Source: G020353115 sp964389685 (lineage in GTDB: Bacteria > Bacteroidota > Bacteroidia > Bacteroidales > VadinHA17). From it: a stretch of DNA of 26,633 nucleotides. Location: positions 1 through 26,633 of the forward strand of contig CAYMFM010000054.1 in NCBI GenBank assembly GCA_964389685.1. The letters are read 5' to 3'. The position numbers and the translations under genes are program-made. Of this stretch, positions 9,246-15,430 are shown piece by piece (positions within the stretch are counted from its first letter, which is position 1; each line of letters opens with the position of its first letter). A model generated the notes under the pieces. That model saw nothing but the letters and a program-made list of their open reading frames with translations, had not been told where the DNA came from and searched no databases.

Positions 9246-9265
9246 TATATTTGTATTTATACAAA
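9246..9265 (+). promoter_or_regulatory. Putative -7 element with overlapping palindromic operator ahead of the channel gene
   Basis: TATATTTG (9246-9253) matches the Bacteroidota -7 consensus TAnnTTTG. A perfect inverted repeat, TTTGTAT-TT-ATACAAA (9250-9265), overlaps it and ends 18 bp before the channel ATG. No TTTG box at the expected -33 distance is obvious. A palindrome over the -7 element is the usual place for a repressor site, but this is inference. Confidence 0.4.
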
Positions 9266-9283
9266 GGTTAATATCAATGCTGC

Positions 9284-11026
9284 ATGATCCTGGATTACCC
9301 CTATTTTAAGGTAGAGATAAAGAATGACCAATTCTCTTCTGATGCGGGAGTTGTTTTTCCGAAAACTGTGATCGTATCATACCTGTTAGCAAACCAGGCT
9401 GTATCTTCAACGGAACGGTTCGGATATATCGAAACGGAAGAGATATATCGGATGATCAGGGACAAAAAAGCCATCAACCTGGATCACTGTTATATCAAAA
9501 ACTTTTCTCTTTCTGACTACAGGAGCCGGCAAAACATGGACAAGAAGGAGTACATCCGGATCAGGCACCTGTCAGCACGTCATGCCTTTTTTGATTCAAA
9601 ATATGTTACCGATTTCTCCTATGTTGAGTTTGAAGAGGGTTCCATCAATTTTGATGATACACAGTTTGCACACGGAAGTGTCTCTTTCCATTCTTCCAGG
9701 TTTGGAATAGGTGATGTCAGCTTTTCTCACGTCCATTTTCGCGATGGTAATATTGATTTTGCCAATTGTCATTTTGGCGGAGGCGATTTCCTTTTTAAAA
9801 ACTCGTTCATCAGCAAAGGTGTCAAAGATTTTCAATATACCGATTTTGGTAAAGGTTCCATTTATTTTATAAATACCGACTTTGGAGGAGGTGAAACATC
9901 ATTCATCAACACCCATTTTAACGAGGGAGATGTCAGTTTTAAAGTAGCACGGTTCGGGGACGGTAAGGTGGATTTTCATTATGCCAAGTTCGGGGAGGGA
10001 GACATATCTTTTGAGCAGGTAGAGTTTGGTAACAGCAAGGTTGATTTTCGTACCGTTGAGTTTCATGATGGAAGGGTTAATTTTAACAGGGCAGTCTTCG
10101 GTGATGGTGATGTGACCTTTGAGGGTGCAGATATCAAAAATGGCAAATTTAACTTCAAAAGAGTCATCATGGGTGAAGGGATCTTTAATTTTGAACTGGC
10201 TGAATTTGAGATGGCTGAAGTTGTCTTCGACAGAACAAATTTTGGTCAGGGAGCAGTCTCATTTCTTAATTCAAAATTCCGGCAACTGTCGCTGCAATCG
10301 TGTCACCTGGATCATTATATCGACCTTCGTGTTGCCCGGTGTGAACTGATGGATCTGTCGGACACCATTGTACGTGATATCATTGACCTGAAACCGTATG
10401 AATTTGATGTTGACATCTCGGTTTTGAATCTTACCGGCATGCGTCTTCTCGGAACCATCTATATCGATTGGAAAAACAGCCGGGTTAAAAAGGTCATTTC
10501 CGCTCAAACCAATACGAACAATGCAGAGAAAGCCGAACAATTCCGGATTCTTAAAGAGAACTTTAACCAGACAGGCCAGTATGGGGATGAGGACAGATCG
10601 TATGTGGAATTTAAACGGTATGAAGCCCGTTCAAAACTGGAAAGCGTACTGAAAAAGAGCAGGTTCAATGGACTTTGGTATTATCCCTGGCACGGATTCA
10701 AATGGCTTGTTCTGGACGTGGCCGGACTCTATGCAACCGCTCCACTGCGTGTACTCATGTCCATGTTAGGTTGGTACGTTCTCTTCAGCTTGATTTATTA
10801 TGTTCTTTTCCTGGCAGGTGTCTCAGAAATCCATTCCAGCACAGGGTATGAGATAGAACCATTTGCCCGTGCTTTTTATCATAGTGCAATTACTTTCCTC
10901 ACCATCGGCTATGGAGACCATTTTCCAACCGGTGCAGCACGTGTCGTCTCTTCCATTGAAGGATTTGCAGGCATGTTCCTGATGGCATACTTTACGGTAT
11001 CACTGGTAAGAAAAATCCTCAGATAA
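9284..11026 (+). CDS. Two-helix K+ channel fused to a 12-residue-repeat (solenoid-like) domain
   Basis: This 580-residue protein has four parts. Residues 1-115 are a non-repetitive N-terminus. Residues 116-331 are eighteen consecutive 12-residue repeats with consensus F-G-x-G-x-V-x-F-x-x-x-x and no insertion or deletion. A linker follows that contains QFRILKENFNQTGQYGDEDRSYVEF-like helical sequence (about 410-450), similar to the segment between repeats and membrane part in many bacterial pentapeptide-repeat membrane proteins. The C-terminus is a 2TM/1-pore ion channel: helix about 490-513, pore helix FYHSAITFL, filter TIGYGD (540-545) and a second helix about 554-575. The filter predicts K+ selectivity. 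The repeat is not the A(D/N)Lxx pentapeptide. The gene stands alone with its own putative promoter and is convergent with gpmA (20 bp apart). The channel call is firm; the ligand or role of the repeat domain is unknown. Confidence 0.88.
   Translation: MILDYPYFKVEIKNDQFSSDAGVVFPKTVIVSYLLANQAVSSTERFGYIETEEIYRMIRDKKAINLDHCYIKNFSLSDYRSRQNMDKKEYIRIRHLSARHAFFDSKYVTDFSYVEFEEGSINFDDTQFAHGSVSFHSSRFGIGDVSFSHVHFRDGNIDFANCHFGGGDFLFKNSFISKGVKDFQYTDFGKGSIYFINTDFGGGETSFINTHFNEGDVSFKVARFGDGKVDFHYAKFGEGDISFEQVEFGNSKVDFRTVEFHDGRVNFNRAVFGDGDVTFEGADIKNGKFNFKRVIMGEGIFNFELAEFEMAEVVFDRTNFGQGAVSFLNSKFRQLSLQSCHLDHYIDLRVARCELMDLSDTIVRDIIDLKPYEFDVDISVLNLTGMRLLGTIYIDWKNSRVKKVISAQTNTNNAEKAEQFRILKENFNQTGQYGDEDRSYVEFKRYEARSKLESVLKKSRFNGLWYYPWHGFKWLVLDVAGLYATAPLRVLMSMLGWYVLFSLIYYVLFLAGVSEIHSSTGYEIEPFARAFYHSAITFLTIGYGDHFPTGAARVVSSIEGFAGMFLMAYFTVSLVRKILR
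9629..10276 (+). repeat. Eighteen 36-bp coding repeats (12 residues each) inside the channel gene
   Basis: The units run head to tail in frame from Phe116 to residue 331. Examples are FGIGDVSFSHVH, FGDGKVDFHYAK, FGEGDISFEQVE and FGDGDVTFEGAD. Position 1 is Phe in most units (Ile or Met in three), position 4 is mostly Gly, position 6 is mostly Val/Ile/Phe and position 8 is Phe throughout. A nineteenth unit starting at 10277 (FRQLSLQSCHLD) keeps only a trace of the pattern. At DNA level the units are well diverged, so the array is old and held by selection on the protein. Confidence 0.93.
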
Positions 11027-11046
11027 GAAGGTTACCTGGTTTTGTC

Positions 11047-11778
11047 TTAGTTTGCTAATGTGTTCAATGCATTGGTAAGTGTTTCGTCATCAGCGAGATA
11101 ATAGTGACGCAACGGTTTCAGATTTGAGTCAAGTTCGTAAATTAAGGGGATACCTGTCGGTATATTCAGCTTCAGGATTTCTTCGTCATTTATTTCATCC
11201 AAATATTTTACAAGCGCTCGAAGGCTGTTGCCATGTGCTGTAATAAGGAGCCGTTTACCGGATAAAATTTCCCTGGAAATAGTTTCATCCCAATACTCGA
11301 TTACTCTATCAGCAGTGTCTTTCAAACATTCTGTCTTCGGCAGCCTATTTTTCTCAATGTTTGCATATTTGGCCTGGTTGCCAGGAAAACGTTCATCTTC
11401 TTCTGTAACCGCTGGTGGTGGTACGTCGTAACTTCTTCTCCAAATAAGAACCTGGTCTTCACCATGCCTGGCTGCCGTCTCAGCCTTGTTGAGACCTTGT
11501 AAGGCTCCATAATGTCGTTCGTTTAATCTCCAGTCGCAAATAACTGGAATCCACATTTGATCCAGTTGGTCAAGTACAATCCAAAGCGTGCGTATAGCTC
11601 TTTTAAGCACTGAAGTGTAGGCAGCATCAAACGCAAAACCGGCCTTCCTGAGAGACTGCCCTGCGTTGCGTGCCTCGGTAATTCCTGCATCTGCCAGATC
11701 AACATCTTGCCACCCGGTAAACCGGTTCTGCATGTTCCATTCGCTCAGACCGTGACGAAGAAGCACAAGTTTGTACAT
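11047..11778 (-). CDS. gpmA: 2,3-bisphosphoglycerate-dependent phosphoglycerate mutase
   Basis: This 243-residue cytoplasmic glycolytic and gluconeogenic enzyme interconverts 3-phosphoglycerate and 2-phosphoglycerate. The phosphohistidine motif LLRHGLSEWN gives His9, and the second catalytic His182 lies in TAHGNSLRAL. Other dPGM landmarks are RFTGWQDVDL, NERHYGALQGLNK, VPPPAV and NIPTGIPLIYEL. Full length for the family. It is convergent with the channel gene. A gap begins 29 bp upstream of its start, so promoter and operon context are not visible. Confidence 0.96.
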   Translation of the reverse strand: MYKLVLLRHGLSEWNMQNRFTGWQDVDLADAGITEARNAGQSLRKAGFAFDAAYTSVLKRAIRTLWIVLDQLDQMWIPVICDWRLNERHYGALQGLNKAETAARHGEDQVLIWRRSYDVPPPAVTEEDERFPGNQAKYANIEKNRLPKTECLKDTADRVIEYWDETISREILSGKRLLITAHGNSLRALVKYLDEINDEEILKLNIPTGIPLIYELDSNLKPLRHYYLADDETLTNALNTLAN

Positions 11779-11806
11779 GATTTACGGTTTTTCTTTTATG
11801 TTATTA

Positions 11807-11906
11807 NNNNNNNNNNNNNNNNNNNNNNNNNNNNNNNNNNNNNNNNNNNNNNNNNNNNNNNNNNNNNNNNNNNNNNNNNNNNNNNNNNNNNNNNNNNNNN
11901 NNNNNN
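11807..11906. other. Assembly gap (100 N), real length unknown
   Basis: Exactly 100 undefined bases, the usual placeholder size. The flanks share no sequence, unlike the second gap, so real DNA is missing. The missing part contains at least the 3' end of the gene that starts at 12130. Confidence 0.97.
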
Positions 11907-12130
11907 TCTTTAACCTGATATCCGTCTCTTTCCAAAAGGGTTGAGAAAGCTTTATACCGGCCATTCTTTGTATGAAAATTATGATGGCCTTCGTCGATAA
12001 AAATTACAGATCCTTTCCCGGATTCATATTCCGGATCCTCAATTATTGGATGATAGGAAGTATCTGCAACCTGCTGTGAGTAGAGCCAGCCAGGGAAGAT
12101 TAAAAGAAGGAGTAAGATACATGTTCTCAT
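11907..12130 (-). CDS. Secreted DUF4350-like protein, 5' part only (runs into gap)
   Basis: Only about the first 74 residues are visible. A signal peptide (residues 1-18, hydrophobic core CILLLLLIFPGWLY, likely cut near YSQQ) is followed by SVIFIDEGHHNFHT, then KNGRYKAFSTLLERDGYQVK. The pattern 'IDEGHxNFHT ... GRY..F...L..DGY.V' resembles the start of DUF4350/glutamine-amidotransferase-like domains, which are predicted to sit in the periplasm; the reaction is unknown. The frame is open up to the N-run, so the truncation is caused by the gap and not by mutation. It lies downstream of trmD on the same strand, after 153 bp of repeat-rich DNA. Confidence 0.6.
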
Positions 12131-12179
12131 GATGATAAATTTTATAATTGTATGTACGGAAACTGCGGAATTGTCTCTG

Positions 12180-12277
12180 TAACTCGTATCCCGTAACTCG
12201 TAACCCGTAACTTCTCACACTGCGGACTGCGTACTGCAGACTGTCGACTTTTTCCTTTAACTCTGTACCCTGAACCA
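12180..12277. repeat. Degenerate 7-nt tandem repeat (TAACTCG / GCGGACT type)
   Basis: In steps of seven the sequence reads TAACTCG, TATCCCG, TAACTCG, TAACCCG, TAACTTC, TCACACT, GCGGACT, GCGTACT, GCAGACT, GTCGACT, TTTTCCT, TTAACTC, TGTACCC. Two unit types follow each other, TAACYCG first and then GCGNACT. The array fills the space just after the trmD stop. A minus-strand open frame through it (12039-12284) is compositionally repetitive and not accepted as a gene. Confidence 0.7.
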
Positions 12278-12283
12278 ATATCA

Positions 12284-12961
12284 TTATTCTTCCAGCAAAC
12301 CCGGTCTCAATTTTCGCGTACGTTTAACAGACTGTTCCATTCTCCACTTCTCAATCTCTTGGGCATGCCCTGAGATCAATACATCCGGCACTTTCCAACC
12401 CTTAAAGTCTGAAGGTCTGGTATAAACAGGGGGAGCCAGAAGGTTATCCTGGAATGAATCCGTTAGTGCTGAGGTCTCATCAGAGATAACGCCCGGGATC
12501 AACCGGACGATGGAGTCAGTGATGATCGCTGCTGCAAGCTCCCCCCCCGAAAGCACAAAATCACCAATGGAAAGTTCAAGTGTTATGAGATGATCACGAA
12601 CCCGCTGATCTACCCCTTTGTAATGACCGCATAGCAGGATAATATTTTTTGCCAGTGATAATTTGTTTGCTGTTTTCTGGTCAAAAAGTTTCCCATCGGG
12701 AGAGGTATAAATCACCTCATCGTACGCCCTCTCTTTTGTTAATTTCGTCCAGAGCTTGTAAATCGGCTCAATTTTCATGACCATTCCTGCCCCTCCACCG
12801 AAGGGATAATCATCCACACTTTTATGCCGGTCATTGGAATAATCCCTGAGGTTATGGATGACAATGTCAACCAGTCTTTTCTCTTTTGCCCGTTGGATAA
12901 TGGAATGACTGAGTGGACCGGTAAAGAGATCGGGTAATATGGTTATTATATCTATCCTCAT
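12284..12961 (-). CDS. trmD: tRNA (guanine37-N1)-methyltransferase
   Basis: This 225-residue SPOUT-class enzyme methylates G37 next to the anticodon and prevents +1 frameshifting. The family hallmarks are the N-terminal MRIDIITILPDLF, VDDYPFGGGAGMVMK, the knot segment LLCGHYKGVDQRV and SIGDFVLSGGELAA, which contribute to the SAM pocket. Length and start are normal for the family. It is divergent from the DUF349 gene. The usual rpsP-rimM-trmD-rplS cluster is not present around it, which is common in Bacteroidota. Confidence 0.96.
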   Translation of the reverse strand: MRIDIITILPDLFTGPLSHSIIQRAKEKRLVDIVIHNLRDYSNDRHKSVDDYPFGGGAGMVMKIEPIYKLWTKLTKERAYDEVIYTSPDGKLFDQKTANKLSLAKNIILLCGHYKGVDQRVRDHLITLELSIGDFVLSGGELAAAIITDSIVRLIPGVISDETSALTDSFQDNLLAPPVYTRPSDFKGWKVPDVLISGHAQEIEKWRMEQSVKRTRKLRPGLLEE

Positions 12962-12972
12962 CGGTTTTAAAT

Positions 12973-12980
12973 CAAATGTA
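12973..12980 (-). promoter_or_regulatory. Putative -7 element for trmD
   Basis: On the minus strand the bases read TACATTTG, a match to TAnnTTTG, 11 bp before the trmD ATG. A TTTG (12996-12993) lies upstream but only 12 bp away, closer than the usual -33 spacing. A start this close would give a nearly leaderless mRNA. Confidence 0.3.
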
Positions 12981-13037
12981 GTGACTAATTCCCAAATAAA
13001 AAACCCGGGATTTGTATACAGACTTGAAACCCATTGC

Positions 13038-13064
13038 TACCGCAATTTATTCTAAATTGCAGTA
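13038..13064. other. 27-bp inverted repeat in the trmD/DUF349 divergent region
   Basis: TACCGCAATTTA (13038-13049) and TAAATTGCAGTA (13053-13064) pair over 12 positions with one mismatch around the loop TTC. The inner eight pairs, GCAATTTA with TAAATTGC, are perfect. It lies between two divergent genes, so a terminator role is unlikely; an operator or a leader hairpin is possible. Confidence 0.5.
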
Positions 13065-13069
13065 AAAAA

Positions 13070-13108
13070 TTTGCTATTCGGCTCAGATTGTATATTTTCG
13101 TAATTTTG
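13070..13108 (+). promoter_or_regulatory. Putative promoter of the DUF349-pyrG-yidC genes
   Basis: TTTG at 13070-13073 is a candidate -33 box. Two candidate -7 boxes follow: TATATTTT (13091-13098, 17 bp spacing, last base off) and TAATTTTG (13101-13108, full match to TAnnTTTG but 27 bp spacing). Either would start transcription shortly before the ATG at 13154, well upstream of the ATG at 13255. Confidence 0.35.
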
Positions 13109-13153
13109 TGTTCGCACCGCTTTCTTTGTAGCAGGATGATTAAATTGGGAATA

Positions 13154-13254
13154 ATGATGGAGACTACATTGAATGATGATTCTGTTCATGATGAACAATT
13201 CGGGGATCCGCAACGGAACCTGAAAATAAGAAGGACCCTACAGACAACAGCGAG
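13154..13254 (+). other. Probable displaced N-terminus of the DUF349 protein (frameshift)
   Basis: An ATG pair at 13154/13157 opens MMETTLNDDSVHDEQFG in the frame one base off from the DUF349 gene. The DUF349 frame is itself open from 13195 and reads GSATEPENKKDPTDNSE just before the listed ATG, the same acidic, Ser/Thr/Glu-rich composition as the following residues. Adding one G to the GGGG run (13202-13205) would join the two into one continuous N-terminus. Either a sequencing or assembly indel or a real frameshift is possible. Confidence 0.5.
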
Positions 13255-15363
13255 ATGGCTGAAAAGAATGCTACTTCAGGAGATGTTGATAAGGCATCCC
13301 TGAGTCCGGAAAATGAAAACATTGCTTCTGGTAAGCAGGAAGCAACTGCAAATTCGAAAGATGAAACCCTCCTCAGTCCGGAGGAAGATCATTCCGCGGT
13401 TGAGTCAGGTGAAACTGACTCCGGCAGTGAGATTCAAACCCCACCCGAACAGACAGGGGATATGGGATCAGAAACGGATCCCGAACAAAAACCCGACCAG
13501 GAAGACCACGCTGTAGCTACACCAACCGATAAACATTCCGATTCACCACAGGCAGAAAGTGCCCTTTCTGAACCATCCGATAAAAAAGAGGATCTGAAAG
13601 AGGATCATGATAAAGAGGATGAGGAGATTACCGTCAAAGATGTTGACTATACAACCTTTTCCATTGATGAATTGGTGAATACCCTTACCATATTGATCTC
13701 AGAACGGCCGGTACAGGAAATCAGGAACGATGTGGAAAACATTAAAATCAATTTCTATAAGAAACATAAAATTGAATTAGAAAAAAAGAAGAAAGCTTTT
13801 CTTGCTGAGGGTGGTGATATTATCGATTTCATGCCGGGAGACGATCCCCGTGAAATTCAGATAAAAGAGCTGCTTGCTAAATACAGAAACCTTAAATCTT
13901 CCTATAACAAGGATCTTGAACTTCAGAAACAGAAAAACCTGGAGGAGAAATACCATATCATCGAGGAGATTAAAGACCTGATTAACCGGAAAGAATCAAT
14001 CAATAAAACATTTCAGGAGTTCAGAGACCTTCAGTCAAGCTGGAGAGAGGTGGGTGTTGTACCGCAACAAACCCTCAAAGATCTGTGGAATACCTATCAT
14101 CATCACGTTGAGAAGTTTTATGATTATATTAAAATAAATAAGGAATTGCGCGACCTGGACCTGAAAAAAAACCTGGAAGCAAAAATAAAACTTTGTGAAA
14201 GAGCCGAGGAACTGATGATGGAACCCTCCGCGGTGAATGCCTTTAAACGACTTCAAAAACTGCACGATCAATGGCGTGAAATCGGCCCCGTACCGCATGA
14301 GGTGAAAAATGAGTTGTGGGAACGGTTCCGGGAAGCAACATCCAAAATCAATAAAAAACACCAGGAGTTCTATGAGGAACTGAAATCAACACAGAAAAAA
14401 AACCTGGAAGCTAAAAACCACCTGTGTGAACAGATTGAAGAGATTAATAAACAGACTATCTCCTCCCATAAAGAATGGGATAAAAAATCAGGCGAAGTCA
14501 TAGAGCTACAGAAAATCTGGAGAACGATCGGATATGCTCCGAAAAAAAGCAACAATAAAATATACCAGCGATTCCGGGAAGCATGCGATACCTTTTTTAC
14601 CAATAAACGGGAATTTTATATTGAAAACAAAGAGGTCCAGAATAATAACCTGCAGCAAAAAATTGAACTCTGCATCCAGGCTGAATCCCTTAAAAACAGC
14701 ACAGAATGGCAGAAAACAACAGAAGACCTTATTCAATTGCAGAAAAAATGGAAGGAGATCGGACCGGTGCACAGAAAACACTCCGGAAAAATATGGAAAA
14801 GATTTCGTTCAGCCTGCGATACATTCTTTCAGAAAAAATCTGAGCATTATGCCCAGATTGACAATTCCTATGAAGATAACCTGAAACTGAAAAAAGAACT
14901 GATCAAGGAGATTGGTAAATTCAAGCCGGTTGAAAATATGGAGGAGAATTTTAACCAGTTGAATGATTACCAGCGCAGATGGACAGAAATTGGATATGTC
15001 CCGTTCAAACATAAGGATGAGGTTCTCCAGGAATACAGGGATACAATAAATAAGGCATTCGACAGCCTGAAAGTCGGCGAGAATCAAAAAAGCCTGCTGA
15101 AATACAAGAATAAACTGGTAAATATCAGGGAAAACCCGAAAGCCGAATTGAAAATTCAACAGGATCGGGAAAAATTTATAAATAAGATTAAACAGATGGA
15201 AAATGATATCGTATTGTGGGAGAACAATATCGGGTTCTTTGCCAAATCAAAAAATGCCGATTCTATGATCAAAGAGGTACACCTGAAAATCAGTCGGGCA
15301 AAGAACTCCATTAAGCTGCTGGAAGAGAAGATTCAATTGATCGATCAGTCTGATACGGATTGA
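13255..15363 (+). CDS. DUF349-repeat coiled-coil protein
   Basis: This protein of 702 residues (from this ATG) has an acidic, low-complexity N-terminus (about 1-125, rich in Glu, Asp, Ser, Thr) followed by a long helical part. Five DUF349 repeats are marked by the core W-x-E-[IV]-G: WREVGVVP (263), WREIGPVP (340), WRTIGYAP (422), WKEIGPVH (499) and WTEIGYVP (576), spaced 77-82 residues apart. Each is followed by a W/Y-x-RF-x-x-A-x-D-x-F segment and a KNLxxKxxLC helix. The molecular role is not established; large DUF349 proteins are conserved in Bacteroidota. No signal peptide, so cytoplasmic. The true start is probably about 100 bp upstream in another frame (see the 13154-13254 entry). pyrG follows after 67 bp. 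Confidence 0.85.
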   Translation: MAEKNATSGDVDKASLSPENENIASGKQEATANSKDETLLSPEEDHSAVESGETDSGSEIQTPPEQTGDMGSETDPEQKPDQEDHAVATPTDKHSDSPQAESALSEPSDKKEDLKEDHDKEDEEITVKDVDYTTFSIDELVNTLTILISERPVQEIRNDVENIKINFYKKHKIELEKKKKAFLAEGGDIIDFMPGDDPREIQIKELLAKYRNLKSSYNKDLELQKQKNLEEKYHIIEEIKDLINRKESINKTFQEFRDLQSSWREVGVVPQQTLKDLWNTYHHHVEKFYDYIKINKELRDLDLKKNLEAKIKLCERAEELMMEPSAVNAFKRLQKLHDQWREIGPVPHEVKNELWERFREATSKINKKHQEFYEELKSTQKKNLEAKNHLCEQIEEINKQTISSHKEWDKKSGEVIELQKIWRTIGYAPKKSNNKIYQRFREACDTFFTNKREFYIENKEVQNNNLQQKIELCIQAESLKNSTEWQKTTEDLIQLQKKWKEIGPVHRKHSGKIWKRFRSACDTFFQKKSEHYAQIDNSYEDNLKLKKELIKEIGKFKPVENMEENFNQLNDYQRRWTEIGYVPFKHKDEVLQEYRDTINKAFDSLKVGENQKSLLKYKNKLVNIRENPKAELKIQQDREKFINKIKQMENDIVLWENNIGFFAKSKNADSMIKEVHLKISRAKNSIKLLEEKIQLIDQSDTD

Positions 15364-15430
15364 TAACATCAATACAACATTATTAAACAACTCATTCAGG
15401 TAACACCTGGACCATAAATTAATAAAACAA

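Noticed and set aside
9629..10276. A 36-bp periodicity that could be taken for a CRISPR array or a minisatellite
   Set aside because: The period is exactly twelve codons, the units are diverged in DNA but conserved in protein, and no repeat/spacer alternation exists. It is a coding repeat.
9284..10280. Calling the channel's N-terminal part a pentapeptide-repeat domain
   Set aside because: The period is 12, not 5, and the A(D/N)Lxx signature is absent; Phe and Gly positions define a different repeat.
11027..11046. Bidirectional terminator between the convergent channel and gpmA genes
   Set aside because: Only 20 bp separate the stops and no hairpin with a T-run is visible there.
12039..12284. 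Minus-strand open frame of 81 residues after trmD
   Set aside because: Most of it translates the 7-nt repeat array and then overlaps the DUF4350-like gene in another frame; no recognisable protein features.
13034..13303. Plus-strand open frame of 89 residues as a separate small gene
   Set aside because: Its first residues lie in a likely untranslated or promoter region, the middle fits the displaced DUF349 N-terminus, and the end is a basic out-of-frame read.
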